Source of the DNA: Candidatus Saccharimonadota bacterium
Lineage (GTDB): Bacteria; Patescibacteriota; Saccharimonadia; Saccharimonadales; Saccharimonadaceae
Length of the DNA: 5,675 nucleotides
Reading direction: 5' to 3'
Assembly: GCA_003545655.1 (NCBI GenBank)
Contig: DODJ01000034.1
Span: 1 to 5,675, forward strand
The notes beneath the pieces were generated by a model. It was not told the origin of the DNA and searched no databases. It saw only the letters and a program-made list of their open reading frames with translations. The position numbers and the translations under genes were made by a program. Below, one piece after another: positions 1 through 4,016 of this stretch. Position 1 is the first letter of the stretch. Each line of letters begins with the position of its first letter.

Positions 1-1
1 T

Positions 2-1252
2 TACTATCCTGAAGAAAAACGGGTCCAAAATTATATTTTTGATACCTGGAAACGGGTCGTAGAGCGCTTTGGCTACGAAGAGTATGGCGCGCCCATCCTT
101 GAAACGCTCGATATTTACGCAGCGAAAAGTGGCCAGGAACTCGTGAACGAGCAAACCTATGTATTTACCGATCGTGGTGGCCGCACCGTGGCAATTCGCC
201 CCGAGATGACCCCGACGATTAGCCGTATGGTCGCGGCGCGTCGTCAAGAATTGGCGTACCCTGCGCGGCTCTTCTCTATTGCAAATTTCATGCGCTATGA
301 ACGCCCGCAACGCGGCCGCGAACGCGAGTTTTGGCAGCTAAACGTTGATGTATTCGGCGTTGACACTCTTGCTGCTGATGCGGAGATTATCACCATTGCC
401 GACGCGATTCTTAAAGAGTTTGGTGCTAAAGCTGAGGATTATAAAATTCGCATTAACAACCGCAAGTTTATTCACTTCATGATGGCAGAATATCTTGGCC
501 TCGATAGCACCGGTGCTTTACAGATGACGAAGCTGTTCGACCGTCGTAATAAAATTACCGCCCAAGACTTTGACGAACAGGCGCTCCTTATTTTGGGCGA
601 ATCTCAGAAAGATGACATTGCTAAAATCAATCAGGTGCTGAATGCAACGGATATCGATTCGCTGCCAGAAGAGCTTAAAAAATCTTCGGCCTTAGAAGAA
701 ATTGCGACAGTATTTACCGCCTTGCAGCAAGCAGGGGTGACAAGCGCCGTGTTTGACGCAACGCTCATGCGGGGCCTCGACTATTACACAGGTACTGTAT
801 TTGAAGTGTTTGATACCCACCCCGATAACAACCGCTCGCTTTTTGGCGGTGGTCGCTACGACGGTCTTGTAGGTATGTTTGGCGCCGAGCCTATTAGTGC
901 TGTTGGTATGGCCCCGGGAAACACCATGATCGAGAATTTCCTTGCCGTCCATAATTTATTACCATCAAATTCGTCAAAAACGGATATTTACATAGTGACC
1001 ATTGGCGATGCGACGACGCATGCGCAACAAGTAGCTGCCGAGCTACGCGCAGGTGGCCTTAATGTTGAAGTTGATATTACCGGCCGTAAGCTTGATAAGC
1101 AAATTAAAGCGGCGCTTAAAAAGACTATCCCGTATCTTCTATTTGTTGGTGAAAAAGATATCAACACCGGACAGTACTCGCTGAAAAATAGCGACGACGA
1201 AACCGAAGAAGCTCTTACTCCGGCGCAAATTATTGAAAAACTTGCCAGCTAA
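2..1252 (+). CDS. hisS: Histidyl-tRNA synthetase, 5'-truncated by window edge
   Basis: Class II aminoacyl-tRNA synthetase that charges tRNA-His with histidine in the cytosol. The frame is open from base 2 (begins YYPEEKRVQNYIF) to TAA at 1250-1252, giving 416 residues. HisRS is usually about 420-430 residues, so only some 10-15 N-terminal residues should be missing. A GTG at 143 is internal, because family-like sequence continues upstream of it. Visible motifs are motif 2 MRYERPQRGREREFWQ (290-337), the HisRS signature RGLDYYTGTVFEV with its catalytic arginine (770-808), the GGGRYDGL glycine motif just after it, and a C-terminal anticodon-binding domain (about 983-1249) starting DIYIVTIGDA. 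The oddity is motif 3: at 899-943 it reads AVGMAPGNTMIENFL where most bacterial enzymes have a GLER-type sequence, so the usual motif 3 arginine is not present. No terminator lies between this gene and tig. Identity is very secure. Confidence 0.97.
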   Translation, partial: YYPEEKRVQNYIFDTWKRVVERFGYEEYGAPILETLDIYAAKSGQELVNEQTYVFTDRGGRTVAIRPEMTPTISRMVAARRQELAYPARLFSIANFMRYERPQRGREREFWQLNVDVFGVDTLAADAEIITIADAILKEFGAKAEDYKIRINNRKFIHFMMAEYLGLDSTGALQMTKLFDRRNKITAQDFDEQALLILGESQKDDIAKINQVLNATDIDSLPEELKKSSALEEIATVFTALQQAGVTSAVFDATLMRGLDYYTGTVFEVFDTHPDNNRSLFGGGRYDGLVGMFGAEPISAVGMAPGNTMIENFLAVHNLLPSNSSKTDIYIVTIGDATTHAQQVAAELRAGGLNVEVDITGRKLDKQIKAALKKTIPYLLFVGEKDINTGQYSLKNSDDETEEALTPAQIIEKLAS

Positions 1253-1264
1253 TACTGCTTCTGG

Positions 1265-1293
1265 TTGTCGGCTTTCTTCACCTCTGTTATACT
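1265..1293 (+). promoter_or_regulatory. Promoter for tig (leaderless start)
   Basis: TTGTCG (1265-1270), a 17-bp spacer and TATACT (1288-1293), with an extended -10 TG at 1285-1286. The predicted transcription start, 6-8 bases after the -10 box, falls on A1300 or A1301, which is the base before or the first base of the tig ATG. No Shine-Dalgarno sequence lies before that ATG, consistent with a leaderless transcript. Position and boxes are seen in the sequence; function is inferred. Confidence 0.7.
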
Positions 1294-1300
1294 TAGTACA

Positions 1301-2605
1301 ATGAAGACGACCGTAAAGAACCTATCCGACACAAAAGTACAATTAACTATTACGCTTGGTACCGAAGAACTCGCCAGCGCCGAGAAAGTTGCCCTTGTGA
1401 AGCTGAGTAAGGACGTTAAAGTTCCTGGCTTCCGTAAAGGCAAGGTACCCACAAGTGTTGCTGCAAAGCATGTTGACCCTCAGGCGTTGCAAGAACAGCT
1501 TCTTGATGACGCAGTAAGTAAGGCGGTAGCCGAAGCCTTTATTGCAGAAAAAATTCAAGCCCTTGACCGCCCTATGGTTGACGTGAAGAAGTATGTACCG
1601 GGCGACCTGCTTGAGTTTACTGCTGAAGTGGATGTACTTCCGGCGGTTACCCTTGGTGACTACAAAAAGCTTACCGCTAAGGCAGAAAAAGTAGCCGTAG
1701 CCGCAGCTGATGTAAACGACGTTATTGAACGTATGCGCACCGGCTTTGCTGAAAAGAAAGATGTTGAACGTGCCGCAAAAGAAGGTGATGAAACTCTTAT
1801 CGACTTCGTGGGCAAAAAAGGCGACGTACCCTTTGATGGCGGTACTGGTACCGACTACACCCTAAAGCTTGGCTCAAACCAGTTTATTCCCGGCTTCGAA
1901 GAGGGGATTATTGGTCATAAGGCGGGTGAAACATTCGACCTCAACCTCGAGTTTCCGAAGGACTATCATGCCAAAGAACTCGCTGGCGAAAAAGTGGTAT
2001 TTACCACAACTCTTAAAAAAGTAACCGAATTGACTCTACCGAAGGTTGATGACGAACTGGCAAAAAAAGCAGGTGAATTCAAAACACTTCAGGAACTCAA
2101 AGAGAGCATTAAGCAAGAAATTACCACCCAAAAAGAACGCGAAGCCGGTGATAAGCTTAAAGACGCACTTATTGAAGAGCTGATTGAAAAAAGCAATGTC
2201 CCCGTACCCGAAGTACTTATTGCTGATCAAATGCGCTCTATTGAGCAAGATTTCTCGCAGAACCTTATGTACCGCGGGCTGAACCTCGAGCAGTACCTAG
2301 AAACGAACGGGTTTAAGGACGCCGATGACTGGCGAGAGAAAGAAGTAAAACCTGCCGCAACCAAGCGCACTCAAGCCGGGCTTGTGCTTGCTGAGCTAAG
2401 TAAAGTTGAAGCTATTACCGCGACTGATGCTGAGATTGACGAGCACCTTGAAGTACATAAGGCACAGTATGCCAATAGTCCTGAAGCCCTAAAGCAATTT
2501 GAAACACCAGAAGTGCGCCGTGATATTGGCAACCACTATATTACCGAGAAAACGATTGAGCGACTTGTTGAACTTAATGGCGGTAAGGTAGCACCACACA
2601 GCTAG
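1301..2605 (+). CDS. tig: Trigger factor (ribosome-bound chaperone / prolyl isomerase)
   Basis: Binds the ribosome at the exit tunnel and shields or folds nascent chains. The protein is 434 residues from ATG 1301, close to the family's usual 430-450. An in-frame TTG at 1265 is rejected as the start because it is the promoter -35 box. With M at 1301, the ribosome-docking signature GFRKGKVP falls at residues 43-50, the same numbering as in E. coli trigger factor. The N-terminal ribosome-binding domain covers about residues 1-115. An FKBP-type PPIase domain follows at about 158-245, with IDFVGKKGDVPFDGG, the IPGFEEGIIGHKAGE core and FPKDYHAKELAGEKVVF. The rest is the helical C-terminal substrate-binding domain (containing PVPEVLIADQM). 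The gene ends in tandem TAG TAG. It sits directly upstream of clpP, a common pairing, but the CIRCE element and clpP promoter separate their expression. Confidence 0.97.
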   Translation: MKTTVKNLSDTKVQLTITLGTEELASAEKVALVKLSKDVKVPGFRKGKVPTSVAAKHVDPQALQEQLLDDAVSKAVAEAFIAEKIQALDRPMVDVKKYVPGDLLEFTAEVDVLPAVTLGDYKKLTAKAEKVAVAAADVNDVIERMRTGFAEKKDVERAAKEGDETLIDFVGKKGDVPFDGGTGTDYTLKLGSNQFIPGFEEGIIGHKAGETFDLNLEFPKDYHAKELAGEKVVFTTTLKKVTELTLPKVDDELAKKAGEFKTLQELKESIKQEITTQKEREAGDKLKDALIEELIEKSNVPVPEVLIADQMRSIEQDFSQNLMYRGLNLEQYLETNGFKDADDWREKEVKPAATKRTQAGLVLAELSKVEAITATDAEIDEHLEVHKAQYANSPEALKQFETPEVRRDIGNHYITEKTIERLVELNGGKVAPHS

Positions 2606-2621
2606 TAGTTGCTCACAAAAT

Positions 2622-2657
2622 AAAATTAGCACTCACTTGACCTGAGTGCTAATTTTT
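2622..2657 (+). terminator. Possible terminator of tig formed by the CIRCE hairpin
   Basis: The CIRCE arms extend by four A/T pairs on each side, giving perfect 13-bp arms (2622-2634 and 2644-2656) with a 9-nt loop, and the 3' side ends in a run of five T (2653-2657). In RNA this is a stem followed by U's and could end tig transcription. The lower stem is A-U only and the U's are also used in pairing, so termination would be weak. The operator role is better supported. Confidence 0.35.
2626..2652 (+). promoter_or_regulatory. CIRCE operator (HrcA repressor binding site) of clpP
   Basis: TTAGCACTC (2626-2634), a 9-bp spacer (2635-2643) and GAGTGCTAA (2644-2652) match the CIRCE consensus exactly in both arms and in spacer length. 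CIRCE is the binding site of the heat-shock repressor HrcA, best known upstream of groES-groEL and of hrcA-grpE-dnaK. Here the spacer holds the -35 box (2637-2642) of the only promoter seen in front of clpP, so bound HrcA would block RNA polymerase there. Match and position are seen directly; heat-induced derepression of clpP is inferred. Confidence 0.95.
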
Positions 2658-2666
2658 GTGTACAAT
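2637..2666 (+). promoter_or_regulatory. Promoter for clpP
   Basis: TTGACC (2637-2642), an 18-bp spacer and TACAAT (2661-2666). Predicted start near 2673, giving a leader of about 20 nt that just accommodates a ribosome binding site. The -35 box lies inside the CIRCE spacer. Confidence 0.8.
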
Positions 2667-2677
2667 AGGTGTAACAA

Positions 2678-2684
2678 GCGAGGT
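2678..2684 (+). promoter_or_regulatory. Ribosome binding site of clpP, decides the start
   Basis: GCGAGGT includes GAGGT, complementary to the 3' end of 16S rRNA. It lies 8 nt before ATG 2693 but only 2 nt before the in-frame ATG 2687, so translation should begin at 2693. The 9-mer GCGAGGTAT recurs before rpoB at 3998-4006. Confidence 0.7.
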
Positions 2685-2692
2685 ATATGTAT

Positions 2693-3292
2693 ATGAGTAC
2701 ACCAAAAAATTATCTAGTTCCAACAGTCATTGAAAAGTCACACGATGGCGAACGTGCCTTTGATATTTATTCGCGCCTTCTAAAAGACCGCATTATTTTT
2801 CTGGGCGAGGATGTAAATCAGCATACAGCAAACATCGTGATTGCGCAGTTGTTGTACCTTGCCTACGAAGATCCCAAGAAAGATATTAAACTCTACATTA
2901 ATAGCCCCGGGGGAAGCGTATATGATGGCTTGGGTATTTACGACACCATCCAATTTATTAGCCCTGACGTACAGACAATAGGTATTGGGTTGCAGGCAAG
3001 CATGGGTGCGTTCCTTCTTTCCAGTGGTACGAAAGGCAAGCGATTTGCGCTGCCTAATAGTCGTATTATGATTCACCAGCCATCGGGCGGTGGAAGTAAC
3101 GGCAAAATTACCGACCAAGAGATCAACCTCCGTGAAGGTCTATATCTTAAACAAAAGCTTAACGAGATACTTGCAAAGAACACCGGCCAAAAGCTCGCGA
3201 AGATCGAGAAAGATGCTGACCGTGATTTTTGGATGAGTGCCGAAGAAGCGAAGCAGTACGGCATTATCGACGAAATAATCAAAAATAGCTAA
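2693..3292 (+). CDS. clpP: ATP-dependent Clp protease proteolytic subunit
   Basis: Serine peptidase that forms the tetradecameric proteolytic chamber of Clp proteases in the cytosol and degrades substrates fed by a Clp ATPase. It is 199 residues from ATG 2693 (201 if ATG 2687 is used), within the usual 190-210. The S14 family triad is visible: Ser103 in QASMGAFLL, His128 in [11 protein letters not shown], and Asp178 in [18 protein letters not shown]. The Ser-to-His distance of 25 residues equals that of E. coli ClpP. The oxyanion/substrate strand [12 protein letters not shown] is intact. The N-terminus begins at [10 protein letters not shown] with no obvious long propeptide. The gene is expressed from its own promoter under a CIRCE operator, so it is probably heat-shock controlled through HrcA. 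No clpX follows; the next gene is an unrelated small membrane-protein gene, so the ATPase partner must be encoded elsewhere. No terminator was seen right after the stop. Confidence 0.97.
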   Translation: MSTPKNYLVPTVIEKSHDGERAFDIYSRLLKDRIIFLGEDVNQHTANIVIAQLLYLAYEDPKKDIKLYINSPGGSVYDGLGIYDTIQFISPDVQTIGIGLQASMGAFLLSSGTKGKRFALPNSRIMIHQPSGGGSNGKITDQEINLREGLYLKQKLNEILAKNTGQKLAKIEKDADRDFWMSAEEAKQYGIIDEIIKNS

Positions 3293-3295
3293 AAC

Positions 3296-3324
3296 TTGAC
3301 TACTTACACCTAAAAGTGCATAAT
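3296..3324 (+). promoter_or_regulatory. Promoter of the small membrane-protein gene
   Basis: TTGACT (3296-3301), a 17-bp spacer and CATAAT (3319-3324), beginning 4 bp after the clpP stop. Predicted start near 3331, leaving a leader of about 40 nt before the GTG start. An inverted repeat spans both boxes (see 3299-3331). Confidence 0.75.
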
Positions 3325-3331
3325 AAGTAGT
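3299..3331. repeat. Inverted repeat straddling the promoter; candidate operator
   Basis: ACTACTTA (3299-3306) and TAAGTAGT (3324-3331) are perfect 8-bp inverted arms 17 bp apart. One arm overlaps the -35 box; the other starts at the last base of the -10 box and reaches the predicted transcription start. An inner CAC/GTG pair (3307-3309 and 3316-3318) continues the left arm, with five bases unpaired on the right. It could bind a dimeric regulator, or fold as an RNA hairpin at the end of a clpP read-through transcript. No T-run follows, so it is not a typical terminator. Confidence 0.45.
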
Positions 3332-3370
3332 ATCCATTCAGACAACGTTCTATGAAGGGAAGTGGTTCGT

Positions 3371-3736
3371 GTGAGCATGAACATAGTGGTGTACGGAGGG
3401 GAGCCCAAGGTAAAGTCCAAGGGTGATATCCGTCTCGATCGCATGTGGTCGAGGTGGCGCGAAAGAAACACCCAAGCGGCAGCGACAGTTGTGCTTCGGG
3501 AGCGTCACATCAAGGAGCTCGAGCAGCGAGGCAAGGAAGAAGACTGGTCGAACGAGGTGCTCGAAAGCAGGCTTATGTTCGAGCAAGGGCTGCTGAGAGG
3601 AGATCGTGCGAGGCGTCTCTGGCTGTACACTCAGCTAGGCTGGTTGGGCATGGTGACCTGCCTTGCACCGGTGCTCATCCCGCTCTCAAACTGGTTCGAT
3701 TTCTGGATGAACAGCCCTGCTGTACCGCGCAGATAA
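3371..3736 (+). CDS. Hypothetical small protein, charged helix plus C-terminal membrane segment
   Basis: I do not recognise the family. From GTG 3371 it is 121 residues. The start is chosen because AAGGGA (3355-3360) sits 10 nt upstream; GTG 3362 and ATG 3377 are in-frame alternatives with worse spacing. After a short N-terminal strand (MNIVVYGGEPKV), about residues 15-75 are strongly charged and probably helical, possibly coiled coil (for example RERHIKELEQRGKEED). A likely transmembrane segment follows (LGWLGMVTCLAPVLIPL), with RARR before it and a short tail after it. It has seven tryptophans. Composition is unlike the neighbours: about 58% GC over 3421-3720 against about 47% in clpP, all five Lys codons AAG, and 6 of 15 Arg codons AGA/AGG against none of 7 in clpP. 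With its own promoter and strong terminator it looks like an inserted, independently expressed unit. Function is unknown; the membrane location is inferred. Confidence 0.65.
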   Translation: MSMNIVVYGGEPKVKSKGDIRLDRMWSRWRERNTQAAATVVLRERHIKELEQRGKEEDWSNEVLESRLMFEQGLLRGDRARRLWLYTQLGWLGMVTCLAPVLIPLSNWFDFWMNSPAVPRR

Positions 3737-3750
3737 GCGCGGTGCAGGGC
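3714..3750 (+). repeat. GC-rich hairpin with the stop codon in its loop
   Basis: GCCCTGC (3714-3720), a bulged TGT and ACCGCGC (3724-3730) pair perfectly with 3737-3750. The 6-nt loop (3731-3736) contains the TAA stop of the small gene. It abuts the terminator stem at 3751, so the two hairpins could stack. It may protect the mRNA 3' end or slow transcription before the terminator. Its 3' arm could alternatively pair with 3661-3670. Confidence 0.6.
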
Positions 3751-3803
3751 CCCGTGGGGTGTTTGTTGCCGAAAAGGCAGCCGACACCCCACGGGATCTT
3801 TTT
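3751..3803 (+). terminator. Strong Rho-independent terminator
   Basis: Arms CCCGTGGGGTGT (3751-3762) and ACACCCCACGGG (3784-3795) are perfectly complementary over 12 bp. Across a 2x2 internal mismatch, GTTGCC and GGCAGC add 6 bp (one G-U pair) capped by a GAAAA loop. A TCTTTTT tract follows (3797-3803). It ends the small gene's transcript and insulates rpoB from upstream transcription. There is no T-run on the opposite strand, so it is one-directional. Confidence 0.92.
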
Positions 3804-3822
3804 ATAGTAAGGAAATACCCTC

Positions 3823-3851
3823 TTGACAGTTTGTTGTAAAACCTGCACAAT
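3823..3851 (+). promoter_or_regulatory. Promoter for rpoB
   Basis: A perfect TTGACA -35 box (3823-3828), a 17-bp spacer and CACAAT (3846-3851). It begins 20 bp after the terminator. Predicted start near 3858, which gives a leader of about 160 nt, far longer than those of the other genes here. Confidence 0.8.
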
Positions 3852-3872
3852 AGAAACTAAGAAGTAGTGTAG

Positions 3873-3951
3873 CCCTGAGTAGCTATTGCTTGAAAAAGCA
3901 AATAATAGCCAATCTATACGGTATGTGGCAGTCCTGTATGGTACTCAAGGG
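3873..3951 (+). promoter_or_regulatory. Structured rpoB leader RNA, three-way junction
   Basis: Hand folding gives a closed three-way junction. P1: CCCTGAGTA (3873-3881) with TACTCAAGGG (3942-3951), one bulged A. P2: GCTATT (3882-3887) with AATAGC (3904-3909), carrying an inner GCTT/AAGC stem closed by a GAAA tetraloop, with AAAT bulged on the 3' side. P3: CTATAC (3914-3919) with GTATGG (3936-3941), one G-U pair. P2 starts directly after the left strand of P1 and P3 ends directly before its right strand; the only joining segment is CAAT (3910-3913). I do not match it to a known class. It could be a protein-binding autoregulatory site (ribosomal-protein leader style) or a riboswitch-like element. 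Pairing is seen; function is inferred. Confidence 0.6.
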
Positions 3952-3953
3952 TT

Positions 3954-3979
3954 TAGGGAATCTTCGGCGCCAATCCCTA
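3954..3979 (+). promoter_or_regulatory. Second hairpin in the rpoB leader
   Basis: TAGGGA (3954-3959) pairs with TCCCTA (3974-3979) around a 14-nt loop, two bases after the three-way junction. No U-run follows, so it is not a terminator. It lies about 20 nt before the ribosome binding site and could be part of the leader's regulatory fold. Confidence 0.45.
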
Positions 3980-3997
3980 TAAATCAACCCAAATAAT

Positions 3998-4004
3998 GCG
4001 AGGT
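3998..4004 (+). promoter_or_regulatory. Ribosome binding site of rpoB
   Basis: GCGAGGT, identical to the clpP site. It lies 12 nt before ATG 4017, which is somewhat long; ATG 4005 and ATG 3996 are in frame but too close to it or upstream of it. AGGT (4001-4004) can pair with ACCT (4013-4016), which would hide the site in a small hairpin. Confidence 0.5.
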
Positions 4005-4016
4005 ATGCGTACACCT

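Noticed and set aside
1265..1300. Upstream TTG start for tig adding 12 residues
   Set aside because: The TTG is the promoter -35 box, the extra residues do not resemble trigger factor, and ATG 1301 puts the GFRKGK motif at the expected residue number.
2780..3118. Antisense open frame of 112 codons inside clpP, and similar minus-strand frames in tig, hisS, rpoB and the small gene
   Set aside because: Each lies wholly or mainly opposite a strongly conserved or better-supported gene, has no recognisable domain, and has no promoter or ribosome binding site that I could see.
3665..3674. Perfect 10-bp palindrome GCACCGGTGC within the small gene
   Set aside because: As a stand-alone site it has no context for a regulator and lies in coding sequence; it is noted only as part of the alternative pairing with the stop-codon hairpin.
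3445..3807. Overlapping 120-codon open frame on the + strand across the small gene and the terminator
   Set aside because: It reads straight through the terminator hairpin and T-run, gives an Arg/Ala/Ser-rich low-complexity product, and has no ribosome binding site. It is a shadow of the GC-rich gene in the other frame.
3828..3858. Imperfect inverted repeat (AGTTT/AAACT and TTGT/ACAA) around the rpoB promoter
   Set aside because: The arms are short, AT-rich and interrupted, which is expected by chance near sigma70 boxes.
3923..3982. 19-codon small open frame (starts MWQSCMVLKG) in the rpoB leader, a possible leader peptide
   Set aside because: It has no Shine-Dalgarno sequence, its ATG is inside helix P3 of the leader, and it shows no attenuator-like codon run. 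Chance occurrence is more likely, though it could be revisited if conserved.
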